NCBI RefSeq assembly: GCF_003943515.1 | Contig: NZ_RJPT01000010.1 | Location: 1-64,000 of the forward strand | Direction of reading: 5' to 3' | Length of the DNA: 64,000 nt | DNA from: Streptococcus cristatus | Lineage (GTDB): Bacteria > Bacillota > Bacilli > Lactobacillales > Streptococcaceae | Shown: positions 46,139 through 55,074 of the stretch, one piece after another | Layout of the letters: the number at the start of each line of letters is the position of its first letter | Numbering within the stretch: the first letter of the stretch is position 1 | Notes under the pieces: generated by a model | The model's database searches: none | What the model was told of the DNA's origin: nothing | Seen by the model: the letters and a program-made list of their open reading frames with translations, nothing else | Program-made: the position numbers and the translations under genes

Positions 46139-47953
46139 TTATGGCTTAACACTGCCACTTGAAGCGGCAGCCAAAGCTTCTTTTATCATGTTAGAGTAGA
46201 GTTTACCTCCCTCTGCCATAGACTCTGAATCTGCCCCATAATGGACATAGTCTGTTCCAATCCAAATCTGCGGATTATTAATCGCTACCTGATACCAGTC
46301 TGCTACATATACAAAGTCGTATTTCTTAGCAAGTTCAAGTTCGTATTGTCGCATCTTAACAGGAATACTACTTGGATCATTGGCTGTCCGGCCATCATAT
46401 GGCGTGACTAAAATCAAGCGATGGCCTTTTGGCAAGAGCTCGATATACTGATCCAGCAATTCTTCATAATTGTCAACCGGATTGGTTCCCAATGCCAAAA
46501 CGACGTTTTGAAGCAGTGTTTGGCTAGCAATATCGTTCTTGAAAAATTCCAAACCAGACACTAAATTACGGCTAACCACTGCATCGACTTGAGCGTCAGG
46601 TATAGCCTCTTGGATCCATTCAGCAGAGCGCAAAGTAACCGAATCACCGATAACAGTCGTTCCCTCTGCCACGTTATAATTTGTGGCAGTTTTTTGGTCT
46701 GCGTGCTTACGGGTTGTCTGCATTTTCGTATCGGATTGGTTCAAAGAATTGACAATCAGGCTTTCCTCAAAGGCACCCACAGACGGAGCTGTGACTGTGA
46801 TAATAAGCAAGATAAATGTCAGCGGAATGAAACTGTAGAAAATCGGCTTGGTGATGGAGCTTAAATCCATCTCCTTGCCAAAAATCCGAGGCTTCCGTCC
46901 AGCTAAAGTCGGCTCTAAGATATAGAAGGAAAGAGCCGCGAAACCAAAACTCAAGATTGTAGTCAAAAGCACAGCCCAACTATTGCTCATCAACTGAGTA
47001 AAAATAATATAGAAAGGCCAATGGAAGAGGTAAACACCATAGCTAGTATCTGCAATAAAGTTGAGAGGACTAGGCTCCTTAATATTTGGCAATTTATCGT
47101 GCAAGATGCGGGTTGCTGCTATCATGACACAAGCCAGAAGCGTTGAAATCAAGAAACCAAATAAATAAGTCCACAGGCTGTCAAATTTCAAAATAAAGCT
47201 GAGCAAAAGAAGAAGAACAAAACTGCCAGCTAAAGCGATCAAGACTTGCTTGATTTCGACCTTTTCTTCCAGTTTCTTCATCTGAACGCCCACATTTCCA
47301 ACTCCAGAGAAAGTCGCTAGCACTGTCCCAGCAAAGAAAGGAAAGACATGGGTCAAACTTGAGAAATAAATATTGGAGTAATTCTTGCTGAAAAAGGCTC
47401 CGATAAACATAGCCAAGAAACTGAACAGAAACAGAGCAATTGAAGTCAGAGAAATCAGCCCCCGATACTGAGCAACTGACTTGCTAATCTTGCTAATTCC
47501 CCAAGCAGCCAGGCCCCAGAGGATATAGTAATGCACTTCCAGTGCCAAACTCCAAGTGTGAATCAGCAAATGCGGTACAAACTGGCTTTCATAACTGCCA
47601 CCCGACATCATTTCATAAAAATTGGTCACAAAGCCCAGAGCAGCTGCAATCTGCGTCCCAATACCTGCTACAAAATCCCGACGAATCAATAAAGTAAAGG
47701 GCATGATGATCAAAATCATAAAAACGAGCGGAGGAACGATACGATAAAAGCGCCGTTTCAGAAAGCCCATAATATCAATCGTCCGACTTCTTGTAAACTC
47801 ATCAATCAATAATGAAGTAATCAAAAATCCTGAAAAAGTGAAAAAGATATCCACTCCAATAAAACCTCCAGGAAAAACTCCCTGAAAGTAATGATAGAGT
47901 AACACCAAGACCAGTCCAGTAATCCGAACCAGTGAAAACCATCTAATGCGCAT
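46139..47953 (-). CDS. OatA-like membrane acyltransferase with SGNH domain
   Basis: A 604-aa protein. The N-terminal acyltransferase-3 domain (about 1-370, ten or more helices) contains GGFIGVDIFFTFSGFLITSL and HTWSLALEVHYYI. An extracellular SGNH esterase domain (about 430-600) shows the Ser motif VIGDSVTLRS, LGTNPVDN, and the Asp-His pair in IGTDYVHYG. This is the architecture of peptidoglycan O-acetyltransferase OatA, which acetylates MurNAc and gives lysozyme resistance. The ATG at 47953 overlaps the MORN stop by 11 bases with AAGGA upstream. Teichoic acid or another glycan could be the acceptor. Confidence 0.87.
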   Translation of the reverse strand: MRIRWFSLVRITGLVLVLLYHYFQGVFPGGFIGVDIFFTFSGFLITSLLIDEFTRSRTIDIMGFLKRRFYRIVPPLVFMILIIMPFTLLIRRDFVAGIGTQIAAALGFVTNFYEMMSGGSYESQFVPHLLIHTWSLALEVHYYILWGLAAWGISKISKSVAQYRGLISLTSIALFLFSFLAMFIGAFFSKNYSNIYFSSLTHVFPFFAGTVLATFSGVGNVGVQMKKLEEKVEIKQVLIALAGSFVLLLLLSFILKFDSLWTYLFGFLISTLLACVMIAATRILHDKLPNIKEPSPLNFIADTSYGVYLFHWPFYIIFTQLMSNSWAVLLTTILSFGFAALSFYILEPTLAGRKPRIFGKEMDLSSITKPIFYSFIPLTFILLIITVTAPSVGAFEESLIVNSLNQSDTKMQTTRKHADQKTATNYNVAEGTTVIGDSVTLRSAEWIQEAIPDAQVDAVVSRNLVSGLEFFKNDIASQTLLQNVVLALGTNPVDNYEELLDQYIELLPKGHRLILVTPYDGRTANDPSSIPVKMRQYELELAKKYDFVYVADWYQVAINNPQIWIGTDYVHYGADSESMAEGGKLYSNMIKEALAAASSGSVKP

Positions 47954-48356
47954 TTTGATAAATTCCTTGCTTGAACGTTCCTTCATAGACAACATTACTT
48001 TCTGTCGTCAGTTTGCCTTTACCATTGGCTTGACCGTTGGCAAATTCACCTTCATAATTCCAACCAGCCTTCGATGTAAAAGTACCCTTACCATCAAAAG
48101 TACCATTTTTGAAATGCCCTTTATAGCTATCCCCATTTTTAAAAGTCAGGGTACCTTCGCCATTCATTTTTCCGTGAACTAGACTGCCTTCATATTTTAT
48201 TTTACCTTGATCCAATGTTAGTGCACCCTTACTAGGGATATTGGAGGTAAACACTAAAATTGCTGACAAGGCAATCACAGTCACAGCTAAGATTTCTAGA
48301 TTCTGACGGGTCAGATAGATTTTATATTTATCGTAAAATTCTTTTATTTTATCCAT
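47943..48356 (-). CDS. Membrane-anchored MORN-repeat protein
   Basis: A 137-aa protein. An N-terminal transmembrane helix (about residues 18-40, LEILAVTVIALSAILVFTSN) is followed by about four MORN repeats of 22-23 residues, for example YKGHFKNGTFDGKGTFTSKA. The repeats should lie outside the membrane and may bind lipid, glycan or the partner enzyme. The gene starts 3 bases after the phosphatase stop and overlaps the acyltransferase start, which implies close stoichiometric expression. Confidence 0.87.
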   Translation of the reverse strand: MDKIKEFYDKYKIYLTRQNLEILAVTVIALSAILVFTSNIPSKGALTLDQGKIKYEGSLVHGKMNGEGTLTFKNGDSYKGHFKNGTFDGKGTFTSKAGWNYEGEFANGQANGKGKLTTESNVVYEGTFKQGIYQNAH

Positions 48357-48359
48357 TTT

Positions 48360-48782
48360 TCATCCATTTAAGCGTTCTAGCCACTTGTGGCAACCAGCCA
48401 AAATCAGGTCATAAGTCTCATCGAAATCACCTGTGTACCAAGGATCCGGCACACCGAGATCAGCAAACTGGTAGATTTTATCCTGAAAATCCACTGGCGC
48501 CATTTTCTTCAAATCTCGAATATTAGCTTCATCCATGCCAATGATATAGTCAAATTCTGCAAAATCTTGCGCTGAAATCTGCTGAGAACTTTTTCTCTTA
48601 TCATAAGAAATCGCATGTTTCTTAAAAATAGCCTGTGTCCCCTGATGTATAGGGTTGCCATGTTCCCAACTAGACGTCGCTCGACTCTCAATGTGTATAT
48701 CATCAGTCAGACTTTTCATAACAAACTCTGCCATCGGACTACGGCAGATATTTCCTAAACAAACAAATACAATTTTCTTCAT
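48360..48782 (-). CDS. Low-molecular-weight protein tyrosine phosphatase
   Basis: A 140-aa cytosolic phosphatase. The active-site P-loop is VCLGNICRS with C8 and R14, and the general acid Asp is in VPDPWYTGDF. It may act on tyrosine-phosphorylated proteins such as capsule or division regulators. The gene begins a three-gene unit with the MORN and OatA-like genes. TGG-TATAAT-N6-ATG with no ribosome site predicts a leaderless transcript. Confidence 0.93.
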   Translation of the reverse strand: MKKIVFVCLGNICRSPMAEFVMKSLTDDIHIESRATSSWEHGNPIHQGTQAIFKKHAISYDKRKSSQQISAQDFAEFDYIIGMDEANIRDLKKMAPVDFQDKIYQFADLGVPDPWYTGDFDETYDLILAGCHKWLERLNG

Positions 48783-48788
48783 AAATCT

Positions 48789-48797
48789 ATTATACCA
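48789..48797 (-). promoter_or_regulatory. LMW phosphatase promoter placing +1 at the ATG
   Basis: On the minus strand TG-G-TATAAT with the -10 at 48789-48794 is followed by AGATTT and the ATG at 48782, the same spacing as polA and ruvB. The 160-base gap to the nucleotidyltransferase gene has no other clear element. Confidence 0.7.
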
Positions 48798-48943
48798 GAA
48801 TAAAAAGAAAACTGTGGAGCTTTCTTGATTATTCTGTGACAGCGGAAGCGGACTCTGACAAACAGCTAATTATACCGACTTACATAAGAGTGCAGATCAT
48901 TGAGGCGGTAATCCACTCAATCTAACTTACACCAGATTAAACT

Positions 48944-49519
48944 TTACTTTTCTTCAGAAAGAGTTTCAAAACTTAATTGTGGCCATTTAGCCTGCCAGTT
49001 TTTCTTGCGAATTCTTTGCATATAAAGCTTCTTTCGCTCCGCATCCACCAAAAAATGCGGTGTTGGTCGCACCTGAAATGCTCGAATATCTGCCAAACCA
49101 TAGGGCGCAAAGAGCTCTAGCTTGTCATCTTCCAGCAATCGCAGACCGATAGCCGTGCAGCACTCAGGATACTTGCTCATAGCATCTTTCGAGCTAGTAT
49201 AAGGCTGGCTATTGGGACTATGAATATGCATATAGACTTGATTTTTCAGCTCCCAAGAATATGCGGGAAAAGCTTTTCTCAACTCCATCTCCAGCTGCAA
49301 AATTTTCTCATAAGACACAGTTGGATCAAAGAATATGACATCCACATCCGTTTCGGTATCAAAGCCTGGCTTGCCAGACAAGATATTCCAGATAAAATTT
49401 CTGACACTGCCCGCAGCCAGCCAAGAATCCTCTAGCTGCAGACTGCGGATCATCTCCAAAATTGCTCGAATATCCTGATCCTGACCCAGTCTCCCTAAAA
49501 TCTCCTGATCGGTCATCAT
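48944..49519 (-). CDS. Nucleotidyltransferase family protein (DUF925-like)
   Basis: A 191-aa cytosolic protein that resembles the NTP_transf_6/DUF925 family. The motif [11 protein letters not shown] followed by [10 protein letters not shown] gives the GS...DxD pattern of polymerase-beta-type nucleotidyltransferases. Later [20 protein letters not shown] and [12 protein letters not shown] are conserved in the family. The function is unknown. Its start overlaps the ruvB stop (ATGA), so it is translationally coupled to ruvB; ATG at 49516 is an alternative start. Confidence 0.82.
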   Translation of the reverse strand: MMTDQEILGRLGQDQDIRAILEMIRSLQLEDSWLAAGSVRNFIWNILSGKPGFDTETDVDVIFFDPTVSYEKILQLEMELRKAFPAYSWELKNQVYMHIHSPNSQPYTSSKDAMSKYPECCTAIGLRLLEDDKLELFAPYGLADIRAFQVRPTPHFLVDAERKKLYMQRIRKKNWQAKWPQLSFETLSEEK

Positions 49520-50514
49520 TCCTTCATATACTCATATCCTAGATGCTCATAGGCTTTACGAGTCGCCACGCGCCCAGTCCGAGTCCGCATGACAAAGCCC
49601 TTCTGAATCAGGTAAGGCTCATACATGTCCTCCACCGTTTCACGCTCCTCAGCAATATTGACTGAAAGTGTCCCCAGTCCGACTGGACCACCCCCATAAA
49701 CTTCAATCATGGTTCGTAGGATTTTCTGATCTACATAGTCCAGCCCTTCTCGGTCCACGTCCAGCATGGATAAGGCCTTGTCTGTGATCTGAGCATCGAC
49801 CAGGCCATCCCCCATAATCTGAGCGTAGTCCCGCACCCGCTTGAGCAGACGATTGGCAATCCGCGGCGTGCCCCGGCTACGTAAAGCCAGCTCTCGAGCA
49901 GCCTCGTGGGTAATATCCATTTCAAAAATCTCTGCCGTCCGCTCGACGATTTCCGTCAGGTCGCTGGCTTCATAATACTCCATGTGACCAGTAATCCCAA
50001 AGCGAGCCCGCAGAGGATTAGACAGCATGCCCGCCCGAGTGGTCGCTCCAATCAGCGTGAAAGGCGGCAATTCCAGATGGACGCTGCGACTGGTTTCACC
50101 AGTCCCAATCATAATGTCAATGTAAAAGTCCTCCATGGCGCTGTACAGCACTTCCTCTACTGCCATGGGCAAACGGTGAATCTCATCGATAAAGAGGACA
50201 TCACCTGGCTCCAAATCATTTAAAATCGCAACCAAATCACCAGCCTTTTCAATGACCGGACCAGAAGTCTGCTTGATATTCACACCGAGTTCGTTGGCGA
50301 TGACGAAGGCCATGGTCGTCTTTCCTAGACCCGGAGGTCCAAAAAGCAAGGCATGATCCAAGGCCTCATCCCGCAATTTAGCCGCTTCGATAAAAATCTT
50401 CAGCTGATCCTTGACCTTATCCTGACCGATATATTCTCGTAAATACTGAGGACGAAGAGTACGTTCTACTAGCTCCTCATCCCCCATTAATTCATTATCT
50501 AAAATTCTACTCAT
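49516..50514 (-). CDS. ruvB: Holliday junction helicase RuvB
   Basis: A 332-aa AAA+ motor driving branch migration with RuvA. Walker A is [11 protein letters not shown], Walker [11 protein letters not shown], sensor-1 region [20 protein letters not shown], and the C-terminal winged helix contains [20 protein letters not shown]. The start [16 protein letters not shown] is the family start. It has no Shine-Dalgarno; TGC-TATAAT-N6-ATG predicts a leaderless mRNA. A 23-codon upstream extension is rejected. Confidence 0.97.
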   Translation of the reverse strand: MSRILDNELMGDEELVERTLRPQYLREYIGQDKVKDQLKIFIEAAKLRDEALDHALLFGPPGLGKTTMAFVIANELGVNIKQTSGPVIEKAGDLVAILNDLEPGDVLFIDEIHRLPMAVEEVLYSAMEDFYIDIMIGTGETSRSVHLELPPFTLIGATTRAGMLSNPLRARFGITGHMEYYEASDLTEIVERTAEIFEMDITHEAARELALRSRGTPRIANRLLKRVRDYAQIMGDGLVDAQITDKALSMLDVDREGLDYVDQKILRTMIEVYGGGPVGLGTLSVNIAEERETVEDMYEPYLIQKGFVMRTRTGRVATRKAYEHLGYEYMKE

Positions 50515-50520
50515 AGGACT

Positions 50521-50529
50521 ATTATAGCA
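50521..50529 (-). promoter_or_regulatory. ruvB promoter placing +1 at the ATG
   Basis: On the minus strand TG-C-TATAAT with the -10 at 50521-50526, then AGTCCT, then ATG at 50514. No ribosome site is present. Confidence 0.7.
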
Positions 50530-50570
50530 AAAAATAGGGCAGAGGAAGCAATCCGACCCGCTTCTAAGCA

Positions 50571-50597
50571 CAAAAAAAGCCACCGTATTTGGTGGCT
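50571..50597 (-). terminator. Orphan terminator upstream of ruvB
   Basis: AGCCACC (50578-50584) pairs with GGTGGCT (50591-50597), followed on the minus strand by TTTTTTTGTG. No annotated minus-strand gene ends here; the next gene up (50863-51126) is on the plus strand and galM is closed by 51136-51172. The 265 bases from 50598 to 50862 hold a 30-codon plus-strand reading of doubtful status and AT-rich DNA, so a short minus-strand RNA is possible. Confidence 0.7.
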
Positions 50598-50805
50598 CTT
50601 ATGGGAGATTATTATGAAAAAGTTTTAGGATTTCTATCAAATAAAGTTAGGAGGTCTTCATTTGATGGTATTAGTATAACGTCCTTATCTTAAAGTTTAC
50701 TTAAATAAACCATATTTTTAAAAAATAAAATACTTTTAAACATCTTACTAAGATGATACAAACTAATATGAATTGTTCAGTCTGATTAAAATAACCTCTA
50801 TTTCA

Positions 50806-50834
50806 TTGACTGCCGCAAAAACTCATGATACAAT
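50806..50834 (+). promoter_or_regulatory. Promoter of the YiaA/B-like gene
   Basis: TTGACT (50806-50811) and TACAAT (50829-50834) are 17 bases apart, with TGA before the -10. The start is near 50841, leaving a leader with AAGGAG before the ATG at 50863. Confidence 0.8.
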
Positions 50835-50862
50835 GAAAAAAATCGAAAAGGAGATTTTAGAT

Positions 50863-51126
50863 ATGAACAACCTTAAAAAGAAAACTTATCGGAATACACC
50901 AGCCTTTATGTTTATGGCTTGGGGCTCATTCGCCTTCTTTGTGACTCTTGTTCTCGTCGGCCTCTATACTTTGAAAGAGCCTTTGATGGTTAAAGGATAC
51001 TATCTCATGGGTTCTGTCGGACTGATTTCTTCTTCATTCACTCTTGCAAAAGTCATCCGTGATAACCAAGAAGACGAAGAACGTTACAATCAGATCTTCC
51101 AACCACAAGACTTAGATAACCAATAA
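50863..51126 (+). CDS. Small two-helix membrane protein, YiaA/YiaB-like
   Basis: An 87-aa protein with two transmembrane helices, PAFMFMAWGSFAFFVTLVLV and GYYLMGSVGLISSSFTLAKV, linked by a short loop. The layout and the YYLMG then KVIRD ending resemble YiaA/YiaB inner-membrane proteins. The acidic, Gln-rich C-terminal tail should be cytosolic. Function unknown. The start at MNNLKKKTYRN has AAGGAG upstream. Confidence 0.75.
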   Translation: MNNLKKKTYRNTPAFMFMAWGSFAFFVTLVLVGLYTLKEPLMVKGYYLMGSVGLISSSFTLAKVIRDNQEDEERYNQIFQPQDLDNQ

Positions 51127-51135
51127 AATAAATAG

Positions 51136-51172
51136 TAAAAACGGCAGAGGGGGAATCTGCCGTTTTCTTGTA
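51136..51172. terminator. Bidirectional terminator
   Basis: AAAACGGCAGA (51138-51148 region) pairs with TCTGCCGTTTT (51156-51166). T-runs follow on both strands, so it can end the YiaA/B-like gene and the galM transcript. Confidence 0.85.
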
Positions 51173-51226
51173 TCTGAGGCTACTATCGCCATGTAAGATA
51201 CACTTCAAATGAAGCAAGTTTGCTGT

Positions 51227-52264
51227 TTATTTCACTCCTGCGAAATAAACGGTGGTGCTGGTGAAAATGTGGCCAGCCTTGAGAATGACCTGATCCTTCA
51301 AGTCACTATGAATCGCATCAGGCAAGGCTTGTGCCTCCAATGCCAGACCATTATGCTGAATCATTGGCTGTCCATTGATGATGACTGACTCATCGACAAA
51401 ATTTGCCGAATAAGTCACGACGCAAGGAGCATCCGTACGGAAAGTCAGATAGCGACCTGATGCCGGATCATAAAGGTAACCTGCCTCTTCCTGCTCTTTA
51501 TCAAGAGCAAAGGGGTGATCCAGCCCTGACACGATCTGAATTTGCTCGTCCTGGTCAGCAAAAATTTCTTTCAATGCCAGACCTGTTTGCAGGCCTTTGA
51601 CAAAGCTACGATTCGCATCCACTTCTTTTGCTGGCACGCCGTCAGGAGCAATCGGATACACCCCTTTGGTATGCAGCTGGAGGACATGCTGATCAATCGG
51701 CTGACTGAAATCACCTGACAGATTGAAATAGCTGTGGTTGGTCGGATTGACCAGACTATCCTGATCTGTCTGGACTTGATAGGAAATCTCAATCTCCCCT
51801 TTTTCTGTCAAAGAATAGGAAATCCAGATTTTCAAATTTCCAGGAAAGCCGCCCGTCCCGTCTGGGCGCTCTGTGTAAAATGTGACACCCTCGTTTGTGA
51901 CTTCTTCTGTCTGGAAAATCACACTGTCCCAGCCAGTAGAGCCACTGTGGTTGCAATTCTGGCCATTATTGACTTCCAGCTGATAGGACTGCCCATTCAG
52001 CTCAAAGCTAGCCTTCGCAATCCGCCCCGCAACTGGTCCCACGCTAGCGCCATGCTTGGGACTATTGCCAACATAATCCTCAAAACGATCAAAGCCTAGA
52101 ATAATATTGGCAAAATCACCATTTTTATCTGGCGTCCGATATTCTAAAATCGTTGCGCCATAGTTCATGACCTTGAAGCGATAGCCTAGCTTATTTTCAA
52201 AGGTGTAGGCTAAGACATCCTGTCCTTTAAAAGTACCAAAAATAGATTCTTGATAAGATTTCAT
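51227..52264 (-). CDS. galM: Aldose 1-epimerase (mutarotase)
   Basis: A 345-aa cytosolic enzyme interconverting alpha and beta galactose. The catalytic His is in VNPTNHSYFNLSGD, ASVGPVAGRIAKASF is the conserved early loop, and the catalytic Glu lies in GLALEAQALPDAIH. It is the last gene after agaS, separated from it by repeat copy C, and would prepare galactose released by BgaC for the galactose pathways. Confidence 0.95.
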   Translation of the reverse strand: MKSYQESIFGTFKGQDVLAYTFENKLGYRFKVMNYGATILEYRTPDKNGDFANIILGFDRFEDYVGNSPKHGASVGPVAGRIAKASFELNGQSYQLEVNNGQNCNHSGSTGWDSVIFQTEEVTNEGVTFYTERPDGTGGFPGNLKIWISYSLTEKGEIEISYQVQTDQDSLVNPTNHSYFNLSGDFSQPIDQHVLQLHTKGVYPIAPDGVPAKEVDANRSFVKGLQTGLALKEIFADQDEQIQIVSGLDHPFALDKEQEEAGYLYDPASGRYLTFRTDAPCVVTYSANFVDESVIINGQPMIQHNGLALEAQALPDAIHSDLKDQVILKAGHIFTSTTVYFAGVK

Positions 52265-52282
52265 ACAATCTCCCTCTGTCTC

Positions 52283-52457
52283 GAGTCTGGGACAAAAGTC
52301 CTAGCCTCTCAATTGTCTTTGGATTGTCGAGCAAGACGCAGTGGTTGAGTGGGCTCTACTACGCTTACTTCATCAGCTTTTACAGCCCTACTCAACTGTG
52401 CGGAGGTGGGACGATGAAATCGAATTCTAACGAATTACCGATTTCTGTCCCACTCTC
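52283..52457 (-). repeat. 175-bp interspersed repeat, copy C (with terminator)
   Basis: Same length and almost the same sequence as copies A and B, on the minus strand. Its 5' end lies 111 bases after the agaS stop. Its 3' hairpin (GAGGCTAGGAC with GTCCCAGACTC) has no T-run here (CGAGACAGAGG), so readthrough to galM is likely. The 111 bases before it contain a small hairpin (GGATGG/CCATCC) and no gene. Confidence 0.9.
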
Positions 52458-52568
52458 TTTCTTGACTTAGTCAAGGGACAAGGATGGAAGGCCATCCTTT
52501 TGATCTGAAAGTCTTTTTAATAACTAGCTTTCCCATGACTAATGTTTGACTTTTCCATATTCAGCTTT

Positions 52569-53732
52569 CTACTGCTGGAAAGGGTGGATGATAACTCCCT
52601 GAACGACCCGATTGACCGTACCTGTCGGAGACGGTGTATCTGGTCGATTGTTCACTTTCAAAGAAGTCAAGAGAGAGAAGAGCTGAGCATAGACGATGTA
52701 AGGGAAGGCTCGATAGCTATCTTCCAAGATATCACTTTCAAGAACCACTTGCTCAACATTTTCCAAGTCTTCTCTGTGCTCTGTAAAGAAGACCACCTTG
52801 CGAGCAATCTGATCTCCTGCCACTTCACGCACCAAATCCAAGTCGTAACGTTTGGTGTATGCATCCCTTGAGCCAAATACCAGCACAAGCGTTTCTTCGT
52901 TAATCAGAGATTTTGGTCCATGACGGAAACCAACTGGGCTTTCATACATAGTCGCAACCTTCCCCGCGGTCAACTCCAAAATTTTCAGCTGAGCTTCGTG
53001 CGCCAGACCAAAGAACGGCCCTGCTCCAAGATAAATGACCCGGTTAAAGTCTAATTCTGGCAAAGCCTGAACGTCAGCTACATCTGCCAAAACCTTTTGA
53101 CTCAAGGCAATCAACTCAGCTACTCTTGCTTCTTTTTGAGCCAAATCTGCTGGGTCAAAAACCAAGAGAGCTGTCAGCATCATAGAGGTGAAGCTAGAAG
53201 TCATGGCAAAGCCAGCATCATTTGATGGAGCTGGTTGCAATAAGAGGAGATTCCTCTCATCGCCATGTGCCTGCTGAGCTAGTTTCCCCTCTGCAGCACA
53301 GGTAATGGTCACTTGATAAAGCTCATCAACCAACTGCTTGGCCAAGTCCACTGTCGCAACACTTTCTGGCGAATTGCCACTACGGGCAAAAGAAACGAGA
53401 ACCGTTGGAATTTCCTTATGCAGATGTACCTTAGGACTCGCCACAATATCAGTCGTCGCAACCGAATTAAAATTCCATTTGCGCTCATCATAAAGCTTTC
53501 TGAAATATGGCAATAGCGTATCGCCCACATAAGCCGAAGTTCCCGCACCTGTAAAGATAACTTTTATATAATCATGCTTTTCTTCAATACCTTTTAGAAA
53601 AGCAGCGATTTGGTCAGCTTGAGCCTTGTAATGATTAAAAGCTGTCTGCCAAACATCTGGCTGTTGGTAGATTTCACGCGTGGTGATTTCCGCGCCCAAT
53701 TCAACCAGTTTCTCTTTTGAATAATCTAGCAT
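52569..53732 (-). CDS. agaS: AgaS-type sugar isomerase/deaminase (double SIS)
   Basis: A 387-aa cytosolic protein with two SIS domains, residues about 50-190 and 215-350. VIFTGAGTSAYVGDTLLPYF and VSFARSGNSPESVATVDLAK form the first sugar-phosphate site, and VIYLGAGPFFGLAHEAQLKI starts the second. AgaS proteins convert galactosamine-6-phosphate to tagatose-6-phosphate, or similar reactions. In this locus it would process amino sugar or galactose-6-phosphate imported by the PTS. It lies 107 bases after the EIIA gene across a hairpin. Confidence 0.92.
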   Translation of the reverse strand: MLDYSKEKLVELGAEITTREIYQQPDVWQTAFNHYKAQADQIAAFLKGIEEKHDYIKVIFTGAGTSAYVGDTLLPYFRKLYDERKWNFNSVATTDIVASPKVHLHKEIPTVLVSFARSGNSPESVATVDLAKQLVDELYQVTITCAAEGKLAQQAHGDERNLLLLQPAPSNDAGFAMTSSFTSMMLTALLVFDPADLAQKEARVAELIALSQKVLADVADVQALPELDFNRVIYLGAGPFFGLAHEAQLKILELTAGKVATMYESPVGFRHGPKSLINEETLVLVFGSRDAYTKRYDLDLVREVAGDQIARKVVFFTEHREDLENVEQVVLESDILEDSYRAFPYIVYAQLFSLLTSLKVNNRPDTPSPTGTVNRVVQGVIIHPFQQ

Positions 53733-53774
53733 GGTAGTCCTTTCAAAATAAACATCGATATATTAGTTATTTGT

Positions 53775-53809
53775 CTTTAAAAGAGGGAATGGGAAAATTC
53801 CCCACTCCC
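53775..53809 (-). terminator. Hairpin between EIIA and agaS, possible attenuator
   Basis: GGGAATGGG (53785-53793) pairs with CCCACTCCC (53801-53809) with a wobble. The minus strand continues TCTTTTAAAG, a poor T-run, so partial termination or mRNA protection is expected. Confidence 0.5.
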
Positions 53810-53839
53810 CTTCATTTCTTTTTTCCTTAGAAAACAGTC

Positions 53840-54244
53840 CTACTCATCCTCATCATCTGATAAGCCTGCTAAAATATCATTGACTTTAACGATATTTTCG
53901 ACTGCATTTTTCGGATAGTCAACATCAGCTCCTGTCAGAGAAGCATTGAGAAACTCAATCACCATCGGCAGATTCATGCCGGCGTACAAGTCAATATCCT
54001 TACCTTCTAAAATAAGGCGACTGACTACATTACATGGTGTGCCTCCCAAAAGATCTGCAAAGACAATATAGTCCTCAAAATCCTTGACTGTATCTAAAAA
54101 CTTAGCTGTGAAATCATCTGGTCCCTCCTCCGGCAACAAGGCAACGGCATGAATATCCGCTTGAGGTCCCATAATCATCTCAGTGGTTGTTTTCAGCTCT
54201 TCACAAAAGCGACCATGACTAATCAAAATTAATTGTTTGCTCAT
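53840..54244 (-). CDS. PTS EIIA, mannose family
   Basis: A 134-aa cytosolic EIIA domain that takes phosphate from HPr. The phosphorylated His is H10 in LILISHGRFCEEL; VFADLLGGTPCNVVSRL is the conserved second motif. The C-terminal tail is very acidic (DDEDE). It forms one PTS with the next three genes. Confidence 0.93.
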   Translation of the reverse strand: MSKQLILISHGRFCEELKTTTEMIMGPQADIHAVALLPEEGPDDFTAKFLDTVKDFEDYIVFADLLGGTPCNVVSRLILEGKDIDLYAGMNLPMVIEFLNASLTGADVDYPKNAVENIVKVNDILAGLSDDEDE

Positions 54245-54255
54245 AATTTACACCA

Positions 54256-55074
54256 TTATGCCATTCCAAAGAAGAAGTGGCCAAACGCTGAGAAAGCAAT
54301 CGCTGCAAGAATGATGAGCAAGATAGCTTTTGTAGAGTTCATACCCTTACGTCCAAGCAACCAGAAGATTACACCTGTGATGATAGCTGGTACCAAGCGT
54401 GGGAAGACCAAGTTAAGCATGTCTTGGATATCGATAGCTTTTTTCCCGATGTGTGGAGCCCAAGAAACTTCAACACCAATCATGCTGGCAATCAAGGCAC
54501 CAACCATGAAGACACCAAGCACGGATGCAGCATCAATCAAAGCTGTCAAAGTACTTTGCATATTGTTGACAAGGTTAACCCCTTCTTTATAGGCAAATTC
54601 CAATTGTTTCCAACGGAAAATATCGTAAGCAACCGCAACAGCGATCCATAGGAAGATACCGGCTGGGTTTCCCGCAACAGCCAAAGTTGCAGCAATTGAA
54701 CCCATAATAGCTGGCACCAATGATCCAAAGATTGAGTCTCCAAGAGGAGCGAATGGCCCCATGAGACCTGTCTTGATACCATTGACCGCATCTTTTGATT
54801 TCACACCATCTTTTTCTTCCAAAGCAAGGTCAAAACCAGTGATAATGGTGTGGAAGAATGGTGAAGTATTGAAGAATTGCGTATGCAATTTCATCATTTC
54901 TTTCAGTTCAGGTGTACCGTCTCCATACATTTTGCGCAATTGTGGCAAAATCATATAAAGGTAACCAGAAGCCTGCATACGCTCATAGTTCCAACCCAAT
55001 TGGAAGGTAAACAAGCTACGTTTGTTAATCTGTTTAAAATCTTCTTTTGTTAGTTTGTAATTAGAATTCGTCAT
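54256..55074 (-). CDS. PTS EIID, mannose family
   Basis: A 272-aa membrane subunit. N-terminal KEDFKQINKRSLFTFQLGWN and GIKTGLMGPFAPLGDSIFGS are typical of EIID, with a C-terminal helix cluster ending in FGHFFFGMA. The ATG at 55074 (GGGGA 9 bases upstream, inside the EIIC 3' end) is preferred to a TTG two codons earlier. It overlaps EIIC by 14 bases. Confidence 0.94.
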   Translation of the reverse strand: MTNSNYKLTKEDFKQINKRSLFTFQLGWNYERMQASGYLYMILPQLRKMYGDGTPELKEMMKLHTQFFNTSPFFHTIITGFDLALEEKDGVKSKDAVNGIKTGLMGPFAPLGDSIFGSLVPAIMGSIAATLAVAGNPAGIFLWIAVAVAYDIFRWKQLEFAYKEGVNLVNNMQSTLTALIDAASVLGVFMVGALIASMIGVEVSWAPHIGKKAIDIQDMLNLVFPRLVPAIITGVIFWLLGRKGMNSTKAILLIILAAIAFSAFGHFFFGMA

